From Turritopsis dohrnii (Eukaryota; Cnidaria; Hydrozoa; Anthoathecata; Oceaniidae), in contig BQMF02000280.1 in assembly GCA_027922465.2 (NCBI GenBank), forward strand, positions 186,001 to 250,000: DNA of 64,000 nt. The letters are read 5' to 3'. The translations under genes were made by a program, and so were the position numbers. The first letter of the stretch is position 1; the number at the start of each line of letters is the position of its first letter. The notes beneath the pieces were generated by a model, which was not told the origin of the DNA, ran no database searches, and saw only the letters and a program-made list of their open reading frames with translations. Shown here piece by piece: positions 1 to 12,063 of this stretch.

Positions 1-1061
1 TTTTCAGGTTTTTCATTATTATGGCGAGCCTTTCGTGCCACAATTATTTTCGTCATCATGTTTATAATCAGTTCCCTAACTTTTATTATTTTTTTATTTT
101 ATCAAAAATAACTGAAAACATTGCCGAAAATATTGTACTATATCATAATGCAATTTTTATACCATAATTTTCAAAATCATATTTTCGGTTGATTTGCCAA
201 ATATTTTTTCAATGATACTAAAAACGTTTTTCTGCAAAGTAAGCAAATCTGCTAGGGTATTATAAGTGGAGAGATACAGGTGCAATGACGGGACATTAAT
301 TCGCACCACGTGGAACAAATAGAAAGATGGCGTATGAGGTGGCACCACGTGAAAATCTGTGGGCAGTAATGGTAAGTCTTCTGTTTCGTTCTGCATCCAG
401 CTGGAAAAGTACCTACTACGTTTCTGACGTTAGAGGTCAAGGGGGATGACTGTTGTGGTGTTGTTGTTGTTGTTGATGATGGTGAGCCAGAGTTCTGCTT
501 CTACCTCTACAGATCGACCAAATCCAAACAATCTGGTCATTTCAGAGGCTGGAGAAGGTACATTCTGGCGTGGTGCAGTTACATTCGGAGGCTGGACGTT
601 TCCTATTTCTTCGACCATAGACAGTAACTGGTCAGCACACCTTTGTAAAATGTTTCTGACTGCTTCCTCCGCCATTTTTATCTGAGTCCCGTATTCTAAG
701 TAACCCGCATATTTCTAGGCCGCAAAGCACTTTTGCCGAAAATTCAATTTGTAAGAATTGCCGAAAACGTTATGTTTATGTAATTGAAAATGGTTTTCTT
801 TTTGCCGAACGAACCAATTAATAACCTAATAAATTAGATATAGTGCCGAACATAATTATGACACGAAAAGCTCGCCATACATTATGTGTTACTTATTCAA
901 TTTCCGCGCTTTTAAGCGTAGGAAATTGTTTGGTTTACACATTCTATCTATCTATCTATGTAACACTTTTTTGCTGTTTTCGGAAAGTCCGTTCGGATTT
1001 CGGATTGTTTGTCTATTCAGAATAGTTAATGACTGACCTATGCTAGGAAAACTTAGGACAT
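1..1061. other. Gene-poor flank
   Basis: Apart from the tentative minus-strand fragment at 430-675 I see no supported gene. The sequence is AT-rich with short trinucleotide runs (GTT/GAT) near 455-482 and a few TCTA repeats near 945-960. Confidence 0.5.
430..675 (-). CDS. Tentative N-terminal coding fragment, unknown function
   Basis: An ATG-started frame of 81 codons begins MAEEAVRNILQRCADQLL and contains a Pro/Ser/Thr-rich stretch followed by EMTRLFGFG. It then runs into an AAC trinucleotide repeat read as Asn/Thr and stops. The amphipathic helical start followed by an RLF motif reminds me of the N-termini of multi-copy cnidarian G2/M-phase E3-ligase-like proteins, but that is a weak recollection and no catalytic domain is visible. 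The AAC run at its end suggests either an intron boundary or decay. It could equally be an exon of a gene extending left of the window or a relic. Low certainty. Confidence 0.25.
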   Translation of the reverse strand: MAEEAVRNILQRCADQLLSMVEEIGNVQPPNVTAPRQNVPSPASEMTRLFGFGRSVEVEAELWLTIINNNNNTTTVIPLDL

Positions 1062-3102
1062 GTTTGACTAAAATTGGGAAATTTAGACAAGGTGCTGATT
1101 TCAAATTTGACAGTCATTTTGTCAGATTTGACTAAAATTGGACAATTTGGGCCAAATTTGGACCAAATTTCGAAAGTTCTTCAAATTTCATGAAATTTTG
1201 CATGGATTACAATTAAAAGGTGCTGATTTCAAATTTGGCAGTCAATTTGTCAGAATTGACTAAAATTGGACAATTTGGGCAAAATTTGGACCAAATATCG
1301 AAAGTTCTTCAAATTTCATGAAATTTTGCATGGATTACAATTAAAAGGTGCTGATTTCAAATTTGGCAGTCAATTTGTCAGAATTGACTAAAATTGGACA
1401 ATTTGGGCAAAATTTGGACCAAATATCGAAAGTTCTTCAAATTTCATGAAATTTTGCATGGATTACAATTAAAAGGTGCTGATTTCAAATTTGGCAGTCA
1501 ATTTGTCAGAATTGACTAAAATTGGACAATTTGGGCAAAATTTGGACCAAATATCGAAAGTTCTTCAAATTTCATGAAATTTTGCATGGATTACAATTGA
1601 AAGGTACTGATTTCAAATTTGACAGTCAATTTGTCAGAATTGACTAAAATTGGACAATTGGGGCAAAATTTGGACCAAATATCGAAAGTTCTTCAAATTT
1701 CATGAAATTTTGCATGGATTACAATTGAAAGGTACTGATTTCAAATTTGACAGTCATTTTGTCAGATTTGACTAAAATTGGACAATTGGGGCAAAATTTG
1801 GACCAAATTTCGAAAGTTCTTCAAATTTCATGAAATTTTGCATGGATTACAATTGAAAGGTGCTGATTTCAAATTTGACAGTCATTTTGTCAGAATTGAC
1901 TAAAATTGGACAATTTGGGCCAAATTTGGACCAAATATCGAAAGTTCTTCAAATTTCATGAAATTTTGCATGGATTACAATTGAAAGGTACTGATTTCAA
2001 ATTTGACAGTCATTTTGTCAGATTTGACTAAAATTGGACAATTGGGGCCAAATTTGGACCAAATTTCGAAAGTTCTTCAAATTTCATGAAATTTTGCATG
2101 GATTACAATTGAAAGGTGCTGATTTCAAATTTGACAGTCATTTTGTCAGAATTGACTAAAATGGGACAATTGGGGCCAAATTTGGACCAAATTTCGAAAG
2201 TTCTTCAAATTTCATGAAATTTTGCATGGATTACAATTGAAAGGTGCTGATTTCAATTATGGCAATCATTTTGTCAGAATTGACTAAAATTGGAAAATTT
2301 GGGCAAAATTTGGACCAAATATCGAAAGTTCTTCAAATTTCATGAAATTTTGCATGGATTACAATTGAAAGGTACTGATTTCAAATTTGACAGTCATTTT
2401 GTCAGATTTGACTAAAATTGGACAATTGGGGCCAAATTTGGACCAAATTTCGAAAGTTCTTCAAATTTCATGAAATTTTGCATGGATTACAATTGAAAGG
2501 TGCTGATTTCAAATTTGACAGTCATTTTGTCAGAATTGACTAAAATGGGACAATTGGGGCCAAATTTGGACCAAATTTCGAAAGTTCTTCAAATTTCATG
2601 AAATTTTGCATGGATTACAATTGAAAGGTGCTGATTTCAATTATGGCAATCATTTTGTCAGATTTGACTAAAATTGGACAATTTGGGCCAAATTTGGACC
2701 AAATTTCGAAAGTCTTTCAAATTTCATGAAATTTTGCATGGATTACAATTGAAAGGTGCTGTTTTCAAATTTGGCAGTCATTTTGTCAGAAGTGACTAAA
2801 ATTGGACAATTGGGGCCAAATTTGGACCAACTTTCGAAAGTTCTTCAAATTTCATTAAATTTTGCATGGATTACAATTGAAAGATGCTGATTTCAAATTT
2901 GACAGTCATTTTGTCAGAATTGACTAAAATTGGACAATTTGGGCCAAATTTGGATCAAATTTCGAAAGTTCTTCAAATTTCATGAAATTTTGCATATATT
3001 ACAATTGAAAGGTGCTGATTTCAAATTTGACAGTCATTTTCTAAAATTGGACAATTTGGGCCAAATTTGGACCAAATTTTGAAAAATCTTCAATTTTCAT
3101 GA
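1062..3102. repeat. 128-bp satellite array, about 16 units
   Basis: The phrase AAGGTGCTGATTTC recurs at 1089, 1217, 1345, 1473 and onward at exact 128-bp steps to about 3020. Units are AT-rich with repeated AAATTT/AAATTTGG blocks and diverge by a few substitutions. Units at 1217, 1345 and 1473 are essentially identical. Three-unit blocks at 1989-2372 and 2373-2756 share the same succession of variants (GGTACTG; ATGGGAC; CAATTATGGCAATC), indicating a 384-bp higher-order repeat. The array decays at both edges. A related array lies at about 28.3-28.8 kb. No coding potential. Confidence 0.95.
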
Positions 3103-3649
3103 ATAAACATCATGCACATTGGTGAACTGTTTTTCTGGCCCCGAAACATCATAGTGAATTGCAAAGCTGTCAAGATTAAGTTAAATAAATTAAAGAAGGG
3201 AGTAATTTGATGAATTCCAGACTGTATCAAATTATTAGTCAGTGTATATGTCATTCAGATATCTTGAAATTTAGCCTAAAGCAATTTTCTCAAGGGCTGA
3301 TGCGGAAATTGTTCAAGGCTAATGGCTTCTAGTTTATTTTTTAAAACCAATCGTTGATCAGTACAACAATACACTCAAAACGTAGGAAGAAAAAACTTCA
3401 ACTTTTTATTAGCTTTTGTTTTAAAAAAGTTACGCGCTCTAACATGGGTGCTATCAAACAGGGCGAAAATGGTTTCTCTTCTTAAAAAGTTCACACGGAA
3501 GGAGAGAAAAAAGGCACGTGCTAAATGAATAAACTGAATAAAACAAAATATAGGTATAATAGGAATAAGGCAGTTTTCCTCTGTGAAAAACAAATAATCT
3601 TAACTATTGATGATTAAAATTTTCCGCGACTATCTTAAACTTGATTTAT
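3103..3649. other. Intergenic, nothing recognised
   Basis: AT-rich sequence between the satellite array and the conserved upstream block of the first membrane-protein gene. No splice-supported or homologous coding segment was found. Confidence 0.5.
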
Positions 3650-3853
3650 TTTTAATGTTAAGTGGACGCTGTTTACAATCAACATGATTATCTTGATTCA
3701 CAAATAAATTCTAGGAAATCTATTCTATATTCTGTTTTTACTTCAGTCGCAAAATGCGCACTTTTAAAATGGACGTTTTCATAAAAACTGATAAAGTAGT
3801 TGAGTCAATCGTTCTTTGAATTCTTATATCCATTTTGAAAGTTTCTTTAAGTT
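3650..3853 (+). promoter_or_regulatory. Conserved 5' block of membrane-protein copy 1
   Basis: About 200 bp upstream of the ATG at 3854 match the sequence just upstream of copy 3 (about 61320-61511) almost base for base, for example CTGATAAAGTAGTTGAGTC against CTGATACAGTAGTTGAGTC and a shared GTTTACTTCA/TTTACTTCAG block. Copy 2 keeps only a weakly similar version. This probably holds the 5' UTR and core promoter copied with the gene. No clear TATA box or known operator is identifiable. Confidence 0.5.
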
Positions 3854-5626
3854 ATGGCTGTAAAGTCGAGCGACGAAGAAAGAATATTATTGGTCTTCTT
3901 TTTATTATCAATATACTTTATAACATTGGTTTTCTTAATGAGTTATGAGTTATTTGATGGTTGGATAAAGGGAGGACTCGCTGTCGCATGGGTTATCATG
4001 TATTTTTATTCTGGATTTTGGGTGGCTGGAAAAACATTTAGGTAAGTAAAAAGTTTGTTTCATCTTCTTTCAGATTTCCCCCCGACCTAATAGACTCTCT
4101 TGAAAGCAAATAACATGCTGTTGCAATGAACGCCCAGGGTGATGCCTCAAAATAAAGGAAACTGCCAGCGCAGGAAATCTCATGGCATAAACAGTATCCG
4201 CTTTCGTAAATATTAGAAGGCCTATCAATTTGACAACTTACGGAAAGCTGAATAGATTCTGACGAAGAGAATACTCGAAAACTTGTAACGATGTAGTTTA
4301 TGATGAAGTAATATATATTAAAACGTAAAAAGTCATTAATACATGTATTGCATTATATATACACTTGACAAAGATTTTTAGGGTTATCGAGAAACTTATG
4401 ATCAACAGAAAATGTAACTTTTTTATTTACCGATTTATTTATTTGTTTTTGTTTGCAGGCACCTTGATCTATCCGAATATAAATGGTGGAACATGCAATT
4501 ATTTCATTTTCTGGCTTTTATTATCATCGGTTATATGTTTGCCTTGGAACGTACAAAGGACAATCTTAAAAAGGTACATTTCATGTTATGCTCGTAGAGT
4601 GTCCCTCTCGTTTTAACTATTAAACTACTCTCATTTGAGTTCAAAATGCATAGCCAATAGTATTCATGCTAGAAATCTGGAAATACTTAAATAGTAGGAA
4701 GTTTCTTTTACCAAGAATGCAAACTAGAATTTCTTCCAGAAAGCAATTGTCAAGAAACTAAGCATAATGATAAAACATTCCAACACGATTATAATAAAGA
4801 AAAAAATCATGGATACATAAACAAGGGGAGAATGATTTTTGTAACACGTATTAAAGCCACAGTTGTTTTTTCTTCAAACATGTCATCTGGTAGCAAAGAA
4901 AATGCCATTAAGAACTGAACGTCAATAAAATTGGATGTAAATGGATAAACATGTTTCTGCTCTCCTTTAAGTTAAGATAATTTTACACCAATTCATCATA
5001 AAAAACTTTGCACTACATTGTATATATCACGTTCATAGACAATCCCATTTTCTTTATATTGTCTATAACGTCTATAATCTTATGCAGTTTTACTTATTTT
5101 TAAATAGGGAAAGGAGGAGTACACGAGAGATTTCATTATTTTGCAAAGCATGATGCCTATTACCGTTTTTGCAAACTGTTTGAATCCTTTACAGAAAAGG
5201 AAAAAACAGCCTTCAAGTTCGGCAACTATAATGTTGGATTCGTTAAACGCTATTGACATAATGGATATGTTGGTACAATTCAAACGCGTTGAAAAAATGG
5301 GCACGGGTTATGAAACTTGGTTTTATATATCTGTTGGGGTATCCATACTATTGCTAGCATTTCCTATTGGTTTGGGTGAAGGAGACAAGAATGATCCAGA
5401 GGATGGAAGAATGACGAAATCAATCACAACCTTGATTTTTACTGACATATCGTTTTTGTTACTGCGAGCATGGGTGATGCATGATACAGACTCGCTGGAG
5501 GCTGGATTGATTTTTGCTTTTAAAAGTTTCGTATCCACTTTAGTCGGCACTCATCATTTACTCTGTGTTGTTATTCCTGAGAGCCATTACTCTGATAATG
5601 TCGTTCCAAAGAACGAAAGACGGTGA
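3854..5626 (+). CDS. Multi-pass membrane protein, TMEM121/CECR6-like, copy 1
   Basis: Three coding exons, 3854-4041, 4459-4573 and 5108-5626, join through GT-AG introns in phases 2 and 0 to give a 273-residue protein. Hydrophobic segments lie at about 11-31, 38-57, 76-92, 110-125, 172-189, 205-222 and 232-252. After the fourth come the acidic motif LDSLNAIDIMDM (144-155), a Tyr/Trp-rich membrane segment, LLRAW (219-223) and FAFKS. The order resembles TMEM121/CECR6 family proteins (LDLLDLLDM-type motif, a YxxxLLLLP-type segment, a LxRAxNM segment, then a Lys in the next helix). Family function is poorly defined, so only membrane residence is inferred. The middle exon is 115 nt in all three paralogues. 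AATAAA occurs at 5824. Family assignment is by motif order from memory; the gene model itself is firm. Confidence 0.8.
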
Positions 5627-8145
5627 TTGAAAACATTTTATTTAATCTTTACATCAGTCTTGAAATTTTATCTTTATAAACTTTTTGTAGCTAATGATTA
5701 ACATATATAGTTTATGAAAGTGATATTGCTAGTGATTGTGTAAATGTAGTATAAGGGGAAGATTATGTGGCGTGAGTTGATTCATGCAGCGAGATGTGAT
5801 CATTAAAAGAATCCCATTGGAAAAATAAAGAGATTTGACGAACGAAATATTTTACTAATATTTTAGATGACACGATGCGGAGCGCTTGTATAATTTTCAC
5901 AGAAATAATTATAGCATTAAGTGATTGTAGTTGTATGGCATATTATAGAGATAATTGAATAAGAGAAACTCAGCTAAGTATCATTTCTTCAGATGTAAAA
6001 TTGTATGAATGTTTTTTAAATTTCCTCTTTTATTTTATCCATTTTGTTAGTGAATTTAGATACCAAACAATATACTCTTCAACTTCAACCACATGCTAGT
6101 TCGACGACTTTCATTAACCATCATTGATCATAAAAGTTAAGAAGTAGTCATAAGCTCACCTATTATGTTTCAATCTATTTTTAAGATTTCTAAGATTCAT
6201 TAACCTAGATAGCCTCTTCTGCGATGGCTCATATCTTTCCATCGACTGATTGCACACTGGCCTTCGAGCAAGTTAGAGCAATGCTATACGTATCTCTGGC
6301 GGTAAGTCAACCAATAGTTGCAAGTCAGCGGGCGGAAGAACCAATCATTACGGATGGAAGCCCAAGGACTAGAAACTCCCATTACTTACTTACTTACTTA
6401 CATTCTCTTTGACTCCTTCTAAAATTTGAAATTTTTAGTTTACATCAAAATTTTTAACATGGGCGTTTAGAGATGTAAATAAGCTTTCCACAAAAACATA
6501 TTCATATCAAAAGGATTAACTAAAAAACAAAATCACGTTTTTTCCCTTACTTACACCTTAATTACTTAACTCTTCTCCACAAAGTTTGACTATGTTCTAA
6601 TTCCGCCTTTGGTAGTATTAACACATTCCCTAAATTTCAACATATTATTATTTCATCAATTTCCATCGTTTAACTCATGTAATTCGAACTCCTATAATTC
6701 GAATAATCATGGAAATCGAACATAGTCTTCGGTCCCGTCTGAGTTTACCCTTATAAGAAAACTCCTATAATCCGAAACTCATGTTATTCGAACAAATTTT
6801 GATCCCCGTGGAGATTCGAATTACACGAGTTCACATTTCACCTTTTCAGACTATTCTTCTTTTGTTCCAGTTTTCCCAAAATCTTTCCTGTTATTCATCC
6901 AATGCATCTATGTTTAATGATACTCGACGGGGAGAACTTATTTGCTAAGGGAGTACTTTTTTTCTACTAGGAAGTAAGTACTGGGGGAGTACTTCTTTGT
7001 TAAGCAATAAGTGTTGCGGAGTACTTTTTCTGGGGAGTACTTTTTTACTGCGACACCGGTATTTTTAGAACTGCGGTTTTTTGACGAAATTAAAGTTTTT
7101 TGGAAAAATTTCGGATAAGTGGAACATTCGCTAACTGGAACCATTCTTTTCGGTCCCTTGAAAGTTCCGCTGATCGAGGGGCAATTGTAATTTATTTTTG
7201 GCAGGACACCATTAAGGTTATATTTCTTACAGGAAATTGCATCGTTTTAGTCGAGAAAAGAACATAATTATTGACATTTATTGACATCAAAAAGGTCATT
7301 GCTTTTATTCATACAGAAACGCCAGCCGTATTATCTCACTGAAATTGCCTACTGAATATTTGTCAACAATTTTCTAATTGCACGTTGCCATGGAAGTTGA
7401 CAGTTTTGGAAAAAAAAAAAATTAAATGGCAATATATCGGGAACTAAATATGTTATTTTGGAAACTGACATTTATCTTTTTTAAATGGTACGTGTTACGG
7501 AACAAAGTAAAATTTTCATAACACTCGCAAAGGCCAAATAATAAAATGACATTTTGTGAAATGAAATAAGGGCATTCTGACGTATGCCGGTTTGTCGGCG
7601 TCATAGACAGACGTATAGACGTATTAAAGTAGTACACGGTTTCATTTCTATTATTAGAATCTTTCGGAACGTCGCCATTTCTTTGGTGTAACACTCGCCC
7701 CTCATTTCACCGGAGTTTGGTTGACATGGGTTTTATACAACATACAATTATAACTGCCTTTTATCAAAAGCTCAAGATACGGGAGAAGCAAGCTTTATTT
7801 GAATAGAGTTCGACTCTTCTTCGTGGTTGGTTTAGAAAACAGTGAAAAGAATCGATTCCAATATTTGTCATGATGTAGATTCACTGGATTTATTTCATAG
7901 ACCTCGTGCCTCTTTTTCTTAATAAATAAATCAATACAGATCATGTGTGTCTAAAGTACAAAGGCCTGGCACAACAATAGTCACAAAAATAGTCAATTGT
8001 CCAGAGAGAGGAAAGGTAGCAAGCTGCACAAAACAAAAAGTATCTGTGGTCTTTCGTGTATGAATGGAAAAAATCACAGAGAGTTCACTTCCGTTTTTAC
8101 CTACGAGGAAAAATAACTTGTGGTGTGACCGCTTTATAGAGAGTA
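5627..8145. other. Gene-free stretch with decayed repeats
   Basis: Contains the 3' UTR of copy 1 (AATAAA at 5824), a short TTAC microsatellite near 6384-6403, and at about 6680-6840 and 7080-7190 sequence rich in ATTCGAA/TTCGGATAA motifs typical of decayed pogo/Tigger-type MITE ends. No coding region is supported. Confidence 0.5.
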
Positions 8146-8237
8146 CGGTAAGACGAGGTTTCCGTCAGAGGCAAACAAACTTCCGATTTAGGAAAGTGTT
8201 GACTTTATGGGATTTCCAATTTAAGGAGGTTCCACTG
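8146..8237. mobile_element. Short degenerate pogo-like MITE
   Basis: Starts CGGTAAGACGAGGTTTCC after a TA and ends GGAGGTTCCACTG before a TA. The ends are imperfect inverted copies of a CAGTGGAACCTCC-type terminus typical of pogo/Tigger elements, which duplicate TA on insertion. At 92 bp it can only be a non-autonomous relic. Confidence 0.4.
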
Positions 8238-8718
8238 TAGTTTTATTCCCTTGTGACATCCGGAGGTGTGGTCGTAATACGGCAAGAACCCTGGGTATGA
8301 GGTTGTGTTGAAAGTAAATTGCGGAAATTGGCGTTAGAGAGATTGCTACATTACAAAACAACACATCTTAATTCTTTAAAAACATGGTAATTTTTAAAAC
8401 ACATTTTAACAATACATCAGGCGTAATATTGAGGGAAAAAACTATGAATAAATTGTGGACAAAGACTGAAAGTTATACGTTGAAAGAACTATATCTCAAG
8501 ATACGATAAGTGATGTGTTCACGGGAGCACAATCATTTTTTTAGACAGAAGAAAAAAAAAGTTAAAAAGTTAAAAAAATTTAAAACAAAAACAAAAATTT
8601 ATAAGGATTAATAATCACATTCCAGAAATTTTGTTTATATTCTGTTTTGAAATTGGAAATTCGCACAACTTAGTAGTATATTATACAGTTTATTTTTCAA
8701 AACTCTCCATGAGCCATT

Positions 8719-10769
8719 TTATGAGGCGTGCAACGAGAACTGTATTTTATAACAAGCTAAACGCTGACTGCCATTCATAAGCGTTGCTTGTACTCTGTAA
8801 TCCCCCTAAAAATAAAAAAAACATGTTCAGATATGCAATGAAATCAAACACTGGTTCGTTTGTTTTGTGATTTATATATGGCTAATTTCGTGTAGTTGTC
8901 ACACACATAAATGAGCAGCAAAAACCAACATGTTGCGAAAGTTGAACTGCCACCTCGTACCCACTGCTTCTTAAAAGAGTTGAGGTATTAATCAAAACTC
9001 AAGGGGAATCGAAGGCCTAGGCACAAGGTTACTAAGGAAGAGAAATCAAACCTTCCCAGTAGGCAAAATCTTCGAAAATTCGCTGCGAAGAAGAGCATTT
9101 TTATTGAAGTAGTTTGAATATTTCTATAGAAATGCACTTCTTCGCAGTAGCTTTTCAATAAATTTGCCCGTTGGGTTAAGTGTGATTAAATGCGCACTTA
9201 ATAATGGAGTCATACTTACATTTTCCAAAAACGACGGTATATTTGGAATTTTTGGAATTTTGACTTCAAATTGTGAAAATTGGATGTGTTTAGCGGGTAC
9301 TGGACATCTGCAGTTCCAACCGGCTGCGATCACTGGTGCAGGACATGTCACATTTTCAAGTTTCTGACAAGGGTTTGCATAGGTACTATAAAGTTGAAAC
9401 AAGAAAGTCATATATATCATCATCAGCTAGTTTGCTGAATAAGAAGAAAATATTAAGAGTTAAGTAGTTTTGAAGAATTTCTGAAAGAATTAAACCAAAA
9501 CTACGCAGTTCCTTTGGCGGTGTCAGATAACGAGCTCATGTAATTTTTACTTACCAAGATCCAACATTGTTTTCACACGGTATCGTCTGCCAATAGAATA
9601 TAACATGTTTTTCTAAAACAACTGCAAGAGATGTGGCGTTCTTGATTGGTTCTCTTGTCAGAGCATCAACGGTCACCTTTATGCTGCCAGGGATGGGTAT
9701 CGTATCGGGTTGGATTGAAAGTGTCTTTATATAAACATTATCAGATGTGGAGCCTTAAAATAAATATACTTTGCAATATTCCTTCTACTTCCTTCCTTTT
9801 ATCTTTAGCTTGCTGTTGATAATTCGAACCTCCACAGGATCGATGAATATTATTTGAGTAACGAAAGTTCGAACTCAGTCCTGCTCAAAATTTCCATCTA
9901 ATAAATGGGGAAGCAGGTGAATTCTGTCTCACAAAAAAAGATGGAGGTAGTTCACTTAATCAAGTACCACACATTTCGTAACATCAAAGATCATTAATCC
10001 CCTCAATCCAGGTCTTTATGAAGACCCTAAGTTAACAAAAACATCCAAGACATCCAAAAACTTGAATTTATAAAACGTGTCATTAAGACTCGTCCGTGTG
10101 TCCAAATTTGCTGAAAAGTCACTGCGAAGGAGTGCATTTCTATAGAACTATCCACGCTATTTAAATAAAAATGCTCTTCATCGCAGAAGCTTTTTTGATG
10201 ATCAGGCTATTAACTTACCGCAATTACTCCAGCTGAACGATTCTAGAGTGAAGTTCGATACTTCGAACGAGGAACGAACAAGTTTATTCTCTGAAACGAT
10301 GACGTGTTCATACAGATCTCTAATTTCCTTTTCTTCATTGCTTGTTACGCCACCCTAAAACAGTCTTTCATTTTTTATATAAAAGTACATAAATGGTGTC
10401 CTCAACTATCGACAATAACAAATCAAATAGCTTCCCCAGCCAGAACATAGCCAAACTTTCTGGAGGAGGGTTAAGTTATTAAGAGGAGAAAAGAAAAATG
10501 TGCATCTATTAAACAATAATTGAGACAGAAAAGAAAATTCCTGATAGTCTACTCCTTCACAAAGTTTGACTATATCTGTATCCGCTTCTGCCAGGGTATG
10601 TGATAAAGAAATGAACAAGTACTTTGAATTACAGGGAGCTTGTAATCCACTCAAAAAACATTGGTAAAAGAAATTCTTTTTTCAATACTTTTCACGTTAC
10701 CTTTACATCATCCCAAGGTGACGCAACGCAAAGACTTAAAATCGATGCTGCGATGAAGAAAAGTTTCAT
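8719..10769 (-). CDS. GM2A-like: Ganglioside GM2 activator-like protein (ML fold)
   Basis: Five exons on the minus strand join in frame: 10701-10769, 10219-10354, 9555-9753, 9220-9385 and 8719-8805, with GT-AG sites and phases 0,1,2,0. The 218-residue product opens with a signal peptide (MKLFFIAASILSLCVA), then has FSWSNCG, a DTIPIPGSIKVTVDA strand, a LAVVLEK segment, IPCENNVGSCTY, a Cys-rich GWNCRCPVPA stretch, and ends with GDYRVQATL...QRLACYKIQFSL. This order and cysteine spacing match GM2 activator (human form 193 residues), a lysosomal lipid-binding cofactor that lifts gangliosides for hydrolysis. The invertebrate copy is presumed to bind glycolipids or lipids in lysosomes or secretions. 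The start gives a perfect signal peptide. AATAAA lies at 8694-8689 on this strand. No disruption seen. Confidence 0.88.
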
Positions 10770-10984
10770 GTCGAAGCAGTCTTGTTTCCACTGATGAAAA
10801 TCTCTGCGTATTCTGAACGGACGTGTTTTAAAAAATATCGTAAGATTTTTGTAATATGATCTCAAAGTTATTTATTCAAAAGCAATTTAAAAGCAAAATG
10901 TTTAATTGATCTTAACGCTCCAATTCCTTATTTTTAAAAATCATTTATAATTACAATAAGTATAGCCGTAATCCGCCAGGGGGA

Positions 10985-11380
10985 CTTCTATCACGACACA
11001 ATTTTTATTTATTTATTTATTTACGATTACTGAAGCTGACGCTTGTTCCTACTAAATAGACAGAAACAAGATTTCATATTGGGATGAAGCCATCATAAAA
11101 CATAACTTTATCATTTACACAGGATAGCCTCTTCTGTTCCTTCAGGTACCGTTATCAATTAGGATCATAGAGCTTTTAAAAACCCCCTACTTTTGCTACG
11201 GAAGCTGTAATGACAAGAACCACTCGACTAGACATCATTCCTACATTCTTTCTGAGTGCTAAGCAGAGATGAGTGATTCACACTATTATAGTCGCTGGCA
11301 TGACTCGGTCGGGGATTGAACCCGCGACCTTCAGAACAGGAAGCGAGCACTCTACCACAAGGCTATAACCAGTCGGTTAC
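10985..11380 (-). mobile_element. tRNA-derived SINE
   Basis: On the minus strand a tRNA-like head (about 11375-11301) carries an A-box-like TAGCCTTGTGGTAGAGTGC and a perfect B-box GGTTCAATCC. A roughly 300-bp unrelated body follows and ends in an AAAT repeat (about 11033-11010) before CCCCCTGGCGGATTACGG. This is the layout of a tRNA-derived short interspersed element with an internal Pol III promoter. It lies just upstream of the GM2-activator-like gene. Confidence 0.7.
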
Positions 11381-11698
11381 TTGTTAATCTGAGTTTGGTT
11401 TTTCATTGATTTTGTGATGAACGCTTATTGATGTACGGGGAAGGTTTCCAAGAATCATGACACAATGACGTTTTGCAAGTTGGCCTATGTGGTTCAACTA
11501 CAGACAAAACTTTGAGCCTCCTGTGTTGTAGTCAAGACAATGCGCTGTGGAAAATTCATAATTGACATGAGAAAATGAGAAAGCTAGGCTGAGAAGATAG
11601 CAAGAAAATGGAAGGGTAGTTTCTAACTTTATGCAGCGAATAAGAAACGTAAATAACGACCGGCATTCACCAAAGTTAAAAATAATAAACTGCTCTAA

Positions 11699-12060
11699 GG
11701 GAGTATTTATATGGAGGTGAGCTGTATGGAACGCCATAACCGTCATAACTAGTAACTAGCTGGTACGGATAGCCGGGCTGGCTTGCTCAGCCGAGAAAAT
11801 TTCATCTCGCCTTTATTTTTTGTTGATCAAATAATATGCGCATGTCATAAAATTAGCCCGCTCAGCCGTGCTTGCCCGTTTGTGGATGTTCAAACTTTCA
11901 TTCCACTGAAGCGAGATCTCGGCAAATTGAACCGAGATCTCGTTTGCTTTTCATATAAACACATTCGAATAAAAACATGCATTTATTAAAATAAGCGAGA
12001 TCTCGGCTAAGAGAGCCAGCTCGATTTACTGGGCCAGTTCGCCTCCATATAAACACCCCC
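11699..12060. mobile_element. PIF/Harbinger-type MITE with TAA duplication
   Basis: Begins GGGAGTATTTATATGGAGG and ends with the inverted form CCTCCATATAAACACCCCC. TAA flanks both sides (11696-11698 and 12061-12063). Internal CGAGATCTCG palindromes recur at about 11911, 11933 and 11996. A TAA/TTA 3-bp duplication plus TIRs without coding capacity points to a non-autonomous PIF/Harbinger relative. Confidence 0.75.
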
Positions 12061-12063
12061 TAA

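Noticed and set aside
1062..3102. CRISPR-like array of regularly spaced repeats
   Set aside because: Units are contiguous 128-bp tandem repeats with no unique spacers, in eukaryotic sequence: a satellite.
5080..5550. Minus-strand frames over exon 3 of copy 1
   Set aside because: Antisense shadows of the real exon; the same happens at 44788-45231 for copy 2.
7422..7694. 90-codon minus-strand frame
   Set aside because: No recognised domain, no splice support, AT-rich with Asn/Ile/Tyr bias expected by chance.
11301..11375. Functional tRNA gene on the minus strand
   Set aside because: Good A and B boxes, but it continues into a SINE body with an AAAT tail.
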